Origin: Hydrogenophilales bacterium 12-61-10
Lineage (GTDB): Bacteria > Pseudomonadota > Gammaproteobacteria > Burkholderiales > Thiobacillaceae
NCBI GenBank assembly: GCA_002279795.1
Contig: NCCT01000022.1
Span: forward strand, 1-36,270
Direction of reading: 5' to 3'
DNA: 36,270 bases
This document shows positions 1 through 8,240 of this stretch, in pieces. The notes under the pieces were generated by a model. That model was not told the origin of the DNA. It was given only the letters and a program-made list of their open reading frames with translations, and searched no databases. A program made the translations under genes and the position numbers. Each line of letters opens with the position of its first letter. Within the stretch, counting starts at the first letter, position 1.

Positions 1-1430
1 ACGACGGCGACGCGCACCTGGCCGCTCGCCAGCAGGTTCATGGGTTCGGCTGCGGGCAGCGGGTGCGCGGTGGCGCCCGCTTTGCCGCCGAGCACCTGCT
101 GCATTCTGGACGCCAGATGCAGCAGCGGGCCGTCCTGATGCGGCGGCGCGATCAGGGTGACGCCGAACGGCAGGCCGTCGTGCTGGAACCCTGCCGGCAC
201 GGCGGTGGCGGCGAGGTCGAGCAGGTTCATGAAGTTGGTGTAGTAGCCGAGATTGGAATTCAGGCGGATGGGGTCGGCCTGCATCTCGTCGATGCGATAG
301 ATCGTGCCGGCGGTGGGCGTGAGCATCACGTCGATGTCGTTCCACACGGCATCGCATACACGTTTGAATGCACGCAGCTTGTAGAGGTGGGCGAAGGTAT
401 CGGCCGCGCTGACAGCGCGACCGCCTGCGATGATTTCCCGCACCGGCGGGAAAACCGTGTCTGCCTGCGCGTCGAAGAAGTCGCGAATGGCGAGATAGCG
501 CTCGGCGACCCAGGGGCCGCCATAGAGCAGGCGCGCGGTTTCGAGGAAGGGGGTGAGATCGACTTCGACCGGCGTGCCGCCGAGTGCCCGCATGCGTTCC
601 ACCGCGGCGCCAAACAATCTCTCAGCTTCGGCGTTGCCGAAGAATTCAAGATCCTTTGCCATCGGCACGCCGAAACGGAAGTCGGCCGCGCTGCCGAAAT
701 CGAAGCCGTGCGGCGCCAGCGGCCGCGAGTATTCATCCTCGGCATCGAAGCCGGCGGCCACCGCCAGCACGCGCTCGGCATCCTCGGCGGTCAGCGCAAA
801 GATCGACACCGCGTCGAGCGAGCGGCAGGCCGGTACCACGCCGCGCGTAGACAGCGCGCCGCAGCTCGGCTTGTGGCCGACCAGATGATTGAACGCGGCC
901 GGCACGCGGCCTGAGCCGGCGGTATCGGTGCCGAGCGAAAAGCTCGCAAGGCCGAGTGCGACCGCGACCGCCGAGCCGGAACTGGAACCGCCGGAAATGA
1001 AGTCCGGATTGAAGGCGTTGCGACAGGCGCCGTAGGGCGAGCGGGTGCCGTTCAATCCGGTGGCGAACTGGTCGAGATTGGTTTTTCCGATTGGAATGGC
1101 GCCGGCGTCGATCAGGCGCGCAACGACGGTCGCGTGCTGCTCAGGTGTGTACGCATACTCCGGGCAGCCAGCGGTGGTGGGCAGGCCGACGAGGTCGATG
1201 TTGTCCTTGATGGCGAAGGGGATACCGTACAGCGGCAGGCTGGCGATGTGTTTGCCTTCGAGCTTCTTTGCGTAAGCGCGCAAGGCGTCTGCGTCGAGGC
1301 GGCTGATCCAGACGACGTGGCTGTCTTCGCTGCCCAGACGAGCGAGCAGGTCGTCCACCAGCGCAAGCGGCGTGAGCTCGCCGGACTGATAGCGCTGGCG
1401 CAGAGTGGCGATGTCGAGCGATGGTTTCAT
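1..1430 (-). CDS. atzF: Allophanate hydrolase (amidase-signature family), C-terminus cut off by the window edge
   Basis: Allophanate hydrolase splits allophanate into ammonia and CO2, the last step of urea or guanidine breakdown by the carboxylase route. About 476 residues are visible, reading off the left edge. The amidase signature is intact: Lys75 (AIKDN), the Ser-rich GGSSSGSA motif at residues 147-154 supplying the cis-Ser, and the nucleophile Ser173 in DTAGSGR. The rest of the amidase domain follows; the small C-terminal domain of the family lies outside the window. The start is ATG at 1430 with a GAGGA ribosome-binding site, 10 nt after the carboxylase stop, so it is the last visible gene of the guanidine operon. 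Family identity is sure; the role follows from the neighbours. Confidence 0.93.
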   Translation of the reverse strand, partial: MKPSLDIATLRQRYQSGELTPLALVDDLLARLGSEDSHVVWISRLDADALRAYAKKLEGKHIASLPLYGIPFAIKDNIDLVGLPTTAGCPEYAYTPEQHATVVARLIDAGAIPIGKTNLDQFATGLNGTRSPYGACRNAFNPDFISGGSSSGSAVAVALGLASFSLGTDTAGSGRVPAAFNHLVGHKPSCGALSTRGVVPACRSLDAVSIFALTAEDAERVLAVAAGFDAEDEYSRPLAPHGFDFGSAADFRFGVPMAKDLEFFGNAEAERLFGAAVERMRALGGTPVEVDLTPFLETARLLYGGPWVAERYLAIRDFFDAQADTVFPPVREIIAGGRAVSAADTFAHLYKLRAFKRVCDAVWNDIDVMLTPTAGTIYRIDEMQADPIRLNSNLGYYTNFMNLLDLAATAVPAGFQHDGLPFGVTLIAPPHQDGPLLHLASRMQQVLGGKAGATAHPLPAAEPMNLLASGQVRVAV

Positions 1431-1440
1431 TGTCTATTCC

Positions 1441-4400
1441 TCATGCGCTCACCAGCACCAGCAGATCCTGTCCGGCGCTGACCTGCCCGCCCTCGCGACA
1501 GAAAACTTTATGTATCCGGCCATCGCACGGCGCCATCACGGCGAACTCCATCTTCATCGACTCGATGATGAGGATGGTGTCGCCCTGCTTCACTGCAGCG
1601 CCCGCTTCCACTTCCACCTTCCACACGTTGCCCGCGACGTGGCTGGCGAGGGCGCGGCCGTTCTCGGGCAGGTCGAGTTCACTGTCGGGCGCAGCTTCGG
1701 CCACGGTCAGGTCGCTGGCGTAGTCGGCTTGGCCGCTGGCGCGCCAGCGTTCGCGTTCGGCGTCGAACGAGGCTTGCTGCTGCGTCTTGAAGGCGACGAT
1801 GGATGCGTTGTTGTCGGCAAGGAACTGGTTGTATTCGCGCAGACTGAACGTGGTTTCCTCGATCTTCAGCTGGTAGCGGCCGAGCGGGAAATCCTCGCGG
1901 ATTGTCAGCAACTCGGCTTCGCTCACCGGGAAGAAGCGCACCTGGTCAAAGAAGCGCAGCAGCCACGGCTTGCCGTCGGTGAAGTCGGCGGTCTGGCGCC
2001 AGCGGTTCCACATCTGCAGGGTGCGGCCGACGAACTGATAGCCGCCGGGGCCTTCCATGCCGTAGACGCACATATAAGCACCGCCGATGCCGACGGCGTT
2101 TTCCGGGGTCCAGGTGCGCGCGGGGTTGTACTTGGTGGTGACCAGTCGATGGCGCGGGTCGACCGGCGTCGCCACCGGTGCGCCGAGGTAGACGTCGCCG
2201 AGGCCCATCACCAGATAGCTCGCCTCGAAGACGATGCGCTTCACCTCCTCGATCGAGTCGAGGCCGTTGATGCGGCGGATGAACTCGATGTTGCTGGGGC
2301 ACCAGGGCGCGTCCTTGCGCACCGACTGCATGTACTTCTCGATCGCGAGTTGGGTGGCGGCGTCGTCCCACGACAGCGGGATATGCACGATGCGGGTGGG
2401 CACCTGCATGTCCTCGATCGCGGGCAGCGCCTGTTCCGCAGCGAGCAGCAGCTCCATCAACTGGGGCAGCGGCAGCACGCGCGAGTCATAGTGCACCTGC
2501 AGCGAGCGGATGCCGGGGGTGAGGTCGAGGATGCCGGGCACGGCCATCGCCTGAAGGTGCGTCATCAGCGCATGCACGCGGAAGCGCAGGTTAAGGTCGA
2601 GCACCAGCGGGCCGTATTCGATCAGCAGGTACTTGTCACCGGCGCGGCGGTAGACCACCGCGACGGGGTTCTCGGTCTCGGAAACTCGATGTAACACCGG
2701 TTCGGCGAGTGCGTCGTCTCCCCCCTTTGCAAAAGGGGGGCTGGGGGGGATTTCTGCGGACGTTGCGGAAGGGGACGCGTTGCTGAATCCCCCCTGCCCC
2801 CCTTTTTCAAAGGGGGGTGAGTACGTTGTGGCGATGGCGGCGTCCTGCGCGGCTTCCATCTGCTCAGCCTGCGCCTGGCTCAAACGCTTGAAGCGCACGG
2901 TGTCGCCGGGGCGCAGCTGGCCCATTTTCCACAACTCCGCCTGCACGATGGTCGCCGGGCAGACGAAGCCACCGAGGCTGGGACCGTCCGGGCCGAGGAT
3001 CACCGGCATATCGCCGGTGAAGTCGACCGCGCCGATGGCGTAGGCGTTGTCGTGGATGTTGGAGGGATGCAGGCCGGCTTCACCGCCGTCCTTGCGCGCC
3101 CATTCGGGGCGCGGGCCGATCAGCCGAACGCCGGTGCGGCTGGAGTTGTAATGCACTTCCCAATCGGTGGCGAAGAACATCTCGATGTCGGCGTCGGTGA
3201 AGAAATCCGGCGCGCCGTGCGGGCCGTACAGCACACCGATTTCCCAGGCGTGGGTGTAGGTCGGGATTAATTCGCCTGCAAGAACCACCGGCGTCTCTGC
3301 CCCCCCCTTTGCAAAAGGGGGGCTGGGGGGGATTTCCGCGGTCGCTATGGAAGGGGACGCGTTGCTTAATCCCCCCTGCCCCCCTTTTTCAAAGGGGGGC
3401 AGATCTTGTCCTTGGACTGACGCGGTGACATGCAGCACGTCGCCGACCCGCAGGGTGCGCCCGGCGTGGCCGCCGAACTGGCCGAGCGTAAAGGTGGACT
3501 TGCTGCCGAGGTAGTCCGGCACGTCGAAGCTGCCGCGCACCGCGAGATAGGCTCGGCAGCCAGTGTCCTTGATCGCGCCGAGTTTGAGCATGCTGCCGGC
3601 CTTGACCGCATGTGCGGCCCAGTTGGCAATCGCAACACCATCGAGCTCGGCGCCCATGTCGGCGCCGGCGAGCGCGATCACCGCGTCGCAGTTGAAGCGC
3701 AGCGTGGGGCCGGCGACGGTGAGTTCCAGCGCAGCCGCACCTTCTTCATTGCCCGCCAGTTTGTTGGCAAGCCGCAGCGCCAGCGCGTCCATCGGACCCG
3801 ACGGTGGCACGCCGACGTCCCAATAGCCGGTGCGACCGGGCCAGTCCTGAATGCTGCTCTGCACGCCGGGTTCGATGACGTCGATCGTCGTCGGGCGGTA
3901 GTGGAAGGCGTTGAGATAGCGCGTGGTCTGCCGCCCTTCCATGAACACAGCATCGCGCACGATCTGGCCGAGATAGCCGAGGTTGGTCTCGATGCCGGCG
4001 ACGCGGGTCTGCGCCAGCACCTGCTGCATTTTCTGCAAGGCGTCGGCGCGGTCACGGCCCTTGACGATGATCTTCGCCACCATCGGATCGTAGAACGGCG
4101 GCACTTCGCTACCGCGCTCGACCCAAGTTTCAATGCGCGCGTCCGGCGAAAAAACGATTTCTGTCAGCACACCGGCGGCGGGCTGGAAGTCCTTGGCCGG
4201 GTCTTCGGCGTAGAGGCGCACCTGCATCGACGCGCCTTTGGGCTCGGCCTTGAAGCCGGACAGATCCAGTTCGCCGGCGGCTTCCCGCACCATCCACTCG
4301 ACCAGGTCGACGCCGGTGACTTCCTCGGTGACGCCATGCTCGACCTGCAGGCGGGTGTTCACTTCCAGAAAATAGAACTCGCCACTCTGGGTGTCGTAGA

Positions 4401-5226
4401 CGAACTCGACCGTGCCGGCGGAGCGGTAGCCGACCGCTTCGCCCAGGCGCACGGCGGTGGCGAGCAGCTTGCTGCGCTGGATGTCAGTGAGGCCGGGCGC
4501 CGGGGTTTCCTCGATGACCTTCTGGTTGCGCCGCTGCACCGAGCAATCACGTTCTCCCAACGCAACGACGTGGCCTTTGCCGTCGCCGAAGATCTGCACC
4601 TCGATATGGCGTGCGTGCTCGACGTATTTCTCGAGGAAGATGCCCGCTTCCTTGAAGTTGGCGCGCGCTAGGCGCTCGACCGACTGGAAGGCTTCCACCA
4701 GTTCGTCGGCGCTCCAGATCAGCCGCATGCCGATGCCGCCGCCGCCGGCGGTGCTCTTCAGCATCACCGGGTAGCCGATGCGCGCGGCTTCGGCCTGAGC
4801 GTGGCCAGCATCACTCAACAGGCCGGAGCCCGGCAAGAGCGGTACCTTGTTGTGCTCGGCGAGGTCGCGTGCGGTGTGCTTCAAGCCGAAGGCGCGCATC
4901 TGCTCCGGGCTGGGGCCGATGAAGGCGATGCCGGCAGCGGCGCAGTCCTCGGCGAAGCCGGGGTTCTCGGAGAGAAAACCGTAGCCGGGATGGATCGCCT
5001 GGGCGCCGGTGGCTTTGGCCGCTTCGAGAATCTTCTCGGCGCGCAGGTAGCTTTGCGCCGCCGGCGCCGGGCCGATCTCCACCGCCTCGTCGGCCAGCCG
5101 CACGTGCAGCGAATGGCGATCCGCTTCGGAGTAGACGGCGACCGACTTCACCCCCATGGTGCGGAGGGTGCGGATGATGCGGCAAGCGATGGCGCCGCGG
5201 TTAGCGATGAGTACCTTGTCGAACAT
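1441..5226 (-). CDS. uca: Guanidine carboxylase (urea carboxylase family), biotin-dependent, with two in-frame repeat insertions
   Basis: This 1261-residue enzyme uses ATP and bicarbonate to carboxylate guanidine (or urea), feeding the deiminase and AtzF. Order of domains: biotin carboxylase with ATP-grasp (about 1-450), AHS2/KipA-like domain (about 470-800), AHS1/KipI-like domain (about 845-1070), and a biotinyl domain with ESMKME, biotin on Lys1225. Annotation by homology alone would say urea carboxylase; the guanidine-I riboswitch and the two DUF1989 genes in the operon favour guanidine. The substrate-deciding residues of the carboxyltransferase domain were not aligned. Oddity: residues about 610-642 and 804-836 are translated palindromic repeats rich in PPFEKGG and PPFAKGG; without them the length is near 1195. 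ATG with GGAG a few bases upstream. Confidence 0.93.
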   Translation of the reverse strand: MFDKVLIANRGAIACRIIRTLRTMGVKSVAVYSEADRHSLHVRLADEAVEIGPAPAAQSYLRAEKILEAAKATGAQAIHPGYGFLSENPGFAEDCAAAGIAFIGPSPEQMRAFGLKHTARDLAEHNKVPLLPGSGLLSDAGHAQAEAARIGYPVMLKSTAGGGGIGMRLIWSADELVEAFQSVERLARANFKEAGIFLEKYVEHARHIEVQIFGDGKGHVVALGERDCSVQRRNQKVIEETPAPGLTDIQRSKLLATAVRLGEAVGYRSAGTVEFVYDTQSGEFYFLEVNTRLQVEHGVTEEVTGVDLVEWMVREAAGELDLSGFKAEPKGASMQVRLYAEDPAKDFQPAAGVLTEIVFSPDARIETWVERGSEVPPFYDPMVAKIIVKGRDRADALQKMQQVLAQTRVAGIETNLGYLGQIVRDAVFMEGRQTTRYLNAFHYRPTTIDVIEPGVQSSIQDWPGRTGYWDVGVPPSGPMDALALRLANKLAGNEEGAAALELTVAGPTLRFNCDAVIALAGADMGAELDGVAIANWAAHAVKAGSMLKLGAIKDTGCRAYLAVRGSFDVPDYLGSKSTFTLGQFGGHAGRTLRVGDVLHVTASVQGQDLPPFEKGGQGGLSNASPSIATAEIPPSPPFAKGGAETPVVLAGELIPTYTHAWEIGVLYGPHGAPDFFTDADIEMFFATDWEVHYNSSRTGVRLIGPRPEWARKDGGEAGLHPSNIHDNAYAIGAVDFTGDMPVILGPDGPSLGGFVCPATIVQAELWKMGQLRPGDTVRFKRLSQAQAEQMEAAQDAAIATTYSPPFEKGGQGGFSNASPSATSAEIPPSPPFAKGGDDALAEPVLHRVSETENPVAVVYRRAGDKYLLIEYGPLVLDLNLRFRVHALMTHLQAMAVPGILDLTPGIRSLQVHYDSRVLPLPQLMELLLAAEQALPAIEDMQVPTRIVHIPLSWDDAATQLAIEKYMQSVRKDAPWCPSNIEFIRRINGLDSIEEVKRIVFEASYLVMGLGDVYLGAPVATPVDPRHRLVTTKYNPARTWTPENAVGIGGAYMCVYGMEGPGGYQFVGRTLQMWNRWRQTADFTDGKPWLLRFFDQVRFFPVSEAELLTIREDFPLGRYQLKIEETTFSLREYNQFLADNNASIVAFKTQQQASFDAERERWRASGQADYASDLTVAEAAPDSELDLPENGRALASHVAGNVWKVEVEAGAAVKQGDTILIIESMKMEFAVMAPCDGRIHKVFCREGGQVSAGQDLLVLVSA
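2720..2817. repeat. 98-bp palindromic repeat, copy 1, inside the carboxylase gene
   Basis: The element has about 32-bp imperfect terminal inverted repeats beginning CCCCCCTTTG and ending CAAAGGGGGG, with a roughly 34-bp centre. It differs from the copy at 3302 at about six positions, all in the centre. It is read through in frame as residues about 804-836 of the carboxylase, in the linker between the AHS2 and AHS1 domains. It looks like a small non-autonomous mobile repeat. No target-site duplication is obvious. Confidence 0.9.
3302..3399. repeat. 98-bp palindromic repeat, copy 2, inside the carboxylase gene
   Basis: Same length, orientation and terminal inverted repeats as the copy at 2720. 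It is read in the same frame, giving residues about 610-642. It interrupts the AHS2 domain itself, between a DVLHVTAS stretch and the VVLAGELIPTY strand, so it probably forms a surface loop. Both copies use the one stop-free frame of this orientation. Confidence 0.9.
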
Positions 5227-5262
5227 AAAATCTCCAGCGGGTCGTCCCGCTTCGGAGAGGCC

Positions 5263-5392
5263 GAATAACCTACTGCGCGAACGCAGGCCGGCGTTGCGCG
5301 GTGCTCGGAATCCTCATGTACTTGCATGTACATTCCGGTTCCTCCGCGCCGCGCGCCTTGCCCTGTGTCCGCTCGCTACGGTTCTTCAGCCT
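5263..5392. repeat. Probable dispersed palindromic repeat in the cgdB-carboxylase gap
   Basis: The 206-nt gap between cgdB and the carboxylase is unusual in an operon whose other genes nearly touch. It holds nested inverted repeats: ATGTAC/GTACAT (5316-5321 and 5328-5333) within GGAAT/ATTCC, and CTGCG/CGCAG near 5270. It has no codon-like structure. It resembles a dispersed repeat I associate with betaproteobacterial genomes, but only one copy is in this window. Boundaries are approximate. The carboxylase ribosome-binding site lies downstream of it and is intact. Confidence 0.55.
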
Positions 5393-5432
5393 CTCCTTTC
5401 CAGCGGCCCGGGCCGTCCCGAGCCGGTTGTTT

Positions 5433-6092
5433 TCATTGTTCCGGCGAGTCCCAGATCAGCACTCGCACCGGCGTCGGGTTGTAGGCGTTGCATGGGTTGT
5501 TGAGCTGCGGGCAATTGGAAATCAGGCACAGCACGTCCATCTCGGCACGCATCTCGACGTACTTGCCGGGCGCCGACACGCCGTCGGCGAAGCTGAGGCC
5601 GCCGTCGGGCGTCACCGGCACGTTCATGAAGAAGTTGATGTTGCTGGTGATGTCGCGCTTGGTTAGGCCGCCATCGTAGTGCGCCAGCGCGTGCAGGAAG
5701 CTGTCGCGGCAGGAGTGCATCGGCCGCTTGTCGAGTGCGTAGCGCACGGTGTTGCTCTCGCACGAACAGGCGCCGCCGAGGGTGTCGTGGCGGCCGCAGG
5801 TGTCGGCGGTAATGGTCAGCATCACCCGGCCTTCGGTCGACATCAGCTGGGTGCCGGCGGTGAGATACAAAGCACCCTGCGCGCGCACGGTGTCGGCGGC
5901 GCTGTAGCGCTCCTCGGGATCGCGCGCGTTGAAGAATAGCGTGTCGACCGCCTGGTTGCCTTCGAGGTCGAGGATGCGGAACATCTGGCCCTTCTTGATT
6001 TCGTGGATCCACGGATCGCCGGCATCGACGACCGCATCGACGACAGCCTGTTGAGGATCGAAGGGACTTTCGACGAGGTTGAAGCTGCTCAT
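5433..6092 (-). CDS. cgdB: Carboxyguanidine deiminase subunit B (DUF1989, urea carboxylase-associated protein 2)
   Basis: A DUF1989 protein of 219 residues. With its partner encoded just upstream it is expected to deiminate carboxyguanidine to allophanate plus ammonia. The family core is present, including the conserved CGRHD and a nearby Cys-rich CSCESN segment (about residues 98-113), a SNINFFMNV stretch and a late [14 protein letters not shown] segment; the Cys and His residues are candidate metal or catalytic ligands. ATG at 6092 has an AGGTGA ribosome-binding site overlapping the end of cgdA, 9 nt away. The CgdA/CgdB role is known for homologues next to guanidine carboxylases; older annotation calls these urea amidolyase-associated proteins. 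A/B assignment rests on gene order and length. Confidence 0.85.
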   Translation of the reverse strand: MSSFNLVESPFDPQQAVVDAVVDAGDPWIHEIKKGQMFRILDLEGNQAVDTLFFNARDPEERYSAADTVRAQGALYLTAGTQLMSTEGRVMLTITADTCGRHDTLGGACSCESNTVRYALDKRPMHSCRDSFLHALAHYDGGLTKRDITSNINFFMNVPVTPDGGLSFADGVSAPGKYVEMRAEMDVLCLISNCPQLNNPCNAYNPTPVRVLIWDSPEQ

Positions 6093-6101
6093 GATTTCAC
6101 C

Positions 6102-6839
6102 TCAGCGATAAAGGATTTCGGTTTGATAGAAGCCGCGCTGGTTTTCCGCGCAGGCATTGCGGCAGACGTCGTCCGCACCCGGTGCGCCCGCTTTCCACGC
6201 AGTCAGCATGACGTCGCCCGGCGCGTAGTCGGGGCGCGGGTCGAGCGGATGCGGCGCGGCAGACAGCACCACCAGCACGTCCATCTCGAAGCGTAGATCA
6301 ATGTAGGCGCTGGAATGCGAGTTCGCCGTGTCGAACTGCAGCCGGCCGGCCTCGTCGGCGACGACCTTGCTGAAGAAGTTGACGTTCGGCACCACGTCGC
6401 GCTTGCCCAGGCCCCACTTGCCGAGTTCGACCAGCAGCCCGTCGCGGCCGTTGCGATGCATGGCGTTGCGGTGGGTCTGGTAGGTCGCTTCGCCGTACTT
6501 CGCCTTGACAATTTCGGCGTTGCTGGTGCCGCACAGCGCGTCGTGCCAGCCGCAGCTGTCGTTGATCACTGAACACAGCACGTGGCCCATGTCGGAGTAG
6601 CACACATGCCCCGTCGTCAGGTGGGCGGTGTGCTGCGCCTTCAGCGTATCGGGCATGTTGTAGCGCTCGAGCTTTTCCTCGGCGTTGTAGAACAGTGCCG
6701 AGACGTTGGCGCGGCCGGTCAGATCGGTCAGCCGCAGCGCGTTGCCGCGCCGCAGCACGCCCGACCAATGGCAGCCACCGGGCAACGCTTCTTCCCACAG
6801 AAACAGCTCGGGCGGGATGGGGTTCAGATTCTGTGCCAT
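6102..6839 (-). CDS. cgdA: Carboxyguanidine deiminase subunit A (DUF1989, urea carboxylase-associated protein 1)
   Basis: A 245-residue DUF1989 protein, paralogous to the following gene: both share an RYxxxDT segment, a Cys-Gly-x-His-Asp motif (here CGWHDALCGTSN) and an NxNFF segment (VPNVNFFSK). It should act with CgdB to turn carboxyguanidine into allophanate and ammonia. The start is ATG at 6839, 12 nt after the glutamine synthetase stop, so translation is probably coupled. The C-terminal RNACAENQRGFYQTEI stretch keeps cysteines characteristic of this longer subunit. The heteromeric nature is inferred from homologues, not from this sequence. Confidence 0.85.
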   Translation of the reverse strand: MAQNLNPIPPELFLWEEALPGGCHWSGVLRRGNALRLTDLTGRANVSALFYNAEEKLERYNMPDTLKAQHTAHLTTGHVCYSDMGHVLCSVINDSCGWHDALCGTSNAEIVKAKYGEATYQTHRNAMHRNGRDGLLVELGKWGLGKRDVVPNVNFFSKVVADEAGRLQFDTANSHSSAYIDLRFEMDVLVVLSAAPHPLDPRPDYAPGDVMLTAWKAGAPGADDVCRNACAENQRGFYQTEILYR

Positions 6840-6851
6840 ACGAATACCTGC

Positions 6852-8228
6852 TCAGAAAAACTTGAGGTAACGGTCGAGTTCCCACTGCGAGACATGCGTG
6901 TTGTAGGCCTCCCACTCGTCGCGCTTGTATTTCGCAAAGGTCTCGGCCATCAGCGGGCCGAACACCTGCTTGGTCAGCGGGTCGGCCTCGAAGGCGTCGA
7001 TCGCTTCCTCCAGCGAGCGCGGCAGGTGGGACACGCCCATCGCCTTGAGTTCTTCCTCGGTGTGCTGGTACATGTTCTCGCCGTGCGGCTTGCCGGGGTC
7101 GAGATTTTCACGGATACCTTCGAGACCGGCGGCCAGCATCAGCGCGGCGGCCAGATAGGGGTTGCACGACATGTCGACGGCGCGGCATTCGACGCGGCCG
7201 CCGGCGAGCGGCACCCGCAGCATGTTGGTGCGGTTGTTGCTGCCGAAGGAGACGTGGATCGGCGCCCAGGTGAAGCCCGACATGTTGCCGCGCCGCACCA
7301 GGCGCTTGTAGCTGTTGACGGTGGGCGCAATGACGGCGGAGATCGCGTGCGCGTGCTTCAGTACGCCGGCGACGAACTGGTAGCCGAGCTTCGACAGTTT
7401 CAGTCCATTGGCATCGGCTTCGGCATCGAACAGGTTCTCGCCAGTCTCCAGGCTCGCCATCGACATGTTGAAGTGCGCGCCGTTGCCGGTGCGGTCGGCG
7501 AAGGGCTTGGCCATGAAGGTGGCGAAATAGCCGCGCTTCTTGGCGATTTCGCCGAGCATCAGGCGGAAGAAGGTGAAGCGGTCGGCCATGGTGAGGCCAT
7601 CGGCATACTGGAAGTCGGTCTCGAACTGGCCGTTGGCGTCCTCGTGGTCGAACGAATAGACGTCCCAGCCAAGGCCGTCCATCGCCTGCACGATCTCGTC
7701 GAGCAGGCCGTAGTTGTCGAGAAAGCCGCGCACGTCGTAGCAGGGCTTGGCGAGATTGTCGCTTTCGCTGGTCGGCACGATGCTGCCGTCGGCGTTCTGC
7801 TTGAGGATGAAGAATTCGGTCTCGATGCCAAGATTGAAGCGCAGACCGAGGTCGGCCGCGGCCGCAAGCTGCTTTTTCAGGATGCCGCGCGAACAGGCCT
7901 CGAACGGCTGGCCCTTGAGATAGAGGTCGCTGGCGTACCACACCACTTCCGGGTTCCACGGCAGGATCGCGGCGGAGGCAAGATCGGGATGCGCGGCCAC
8001 CTCTTCGTCGTTGACCTCCTGCGGCACGCCGTCGAGCGCGGCGCCGGTGTAAAGCTCGGAGCCGCCGGCCATCTGTTCGAAATGGCTGATCGGTACTACC
8101 TTGCCCTTGGACATGCCGTGCAGGTCGGCAAAGCTGGCAAGAGCGTATTTGACGCCGGCGGCTTCCAGTTTGGCCTTGGCAGCCTGGGTTTCGACCGCGT
8201 GGGTTTCGGATGGGGAATGCATGGTCAT
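6852..8228 (-). CDS. Type III glutamine synthetase (GlnT-like)
   Basis: A glutamine synthetase-fold ligase of 458 residues. Visible motifs are the catalytic-site GIETEFFIL, the NGAHFNMSM glutamate/ATP-site segment, VNSYKRLVRRG and SNNRTNMLRVP. Length and wording match the family named type III glutamate-ammonia ligase rather than the main GlnA, and the adenylylation-site tyrosine region of GlnA is not recognisable. In this operon it could capture the ammonia released from guanidine, or gamma-glutamylate an amine or guanidine compound, as related gamma-glutamylmethylamide synthetases do with methylamine. The first ATG (8228) fits the AAGGAG site with 8-nt spacing; the Met at residue 3 is an alternative. 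Confidence 0.88.
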   Translation of the reverse strand: MTMHSPSETHAVETQAAKAKLEAAGVKYALASFADLHGMSKGKVVPISHFEQMAGGSELYTGAALDGVPQEVNDEEVAAHPDLASAAILPWNPEVVWYASDLYLKGQPFEACSRGILKKQLAAAADLGLRFNLGIETEFFILKQNADGSIVPTSESDNLAKPCYDVRGFLDNYGLLDEIVQAMDGLGWDVYSFDHEDANGQFETDFQYADGLTMADRFTFFRLMLGEIAKKRGYFATFMAKPFADRTGNGAHFNMSMASLETGENLFDAEADANGLKLSKLGYQFVAGVLKHAHAISAVIAPTVNSYKRLVRRGNMSGFTWAPIHVSFGSNNRTNMLRVPLAGGRVECRAVDMSCNPYLAAALMLAAGLEGIRENLDPGKPHGENMYQHTEEELKAMGVSHLPRSLEEAIDAFEADPLTKQVFGPLMAETFAKYKRDEWEAYNTHVSQWELDRYLKFF

Positions 8229-8240
8229 GCTGACAACTCC

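Noticed and set aside
2720-3399. CRISPR-like or tandem repeat
   Set aside because: Only two copies 484 bp apart, with internal inverted repeats and coding sequence between; not an array.
3302-3399. Frameshift or disruption of the carboxylase by the repeats
   Set aside because: The frame is continuous through both copies and the family sequence resumes correctly on both sides.
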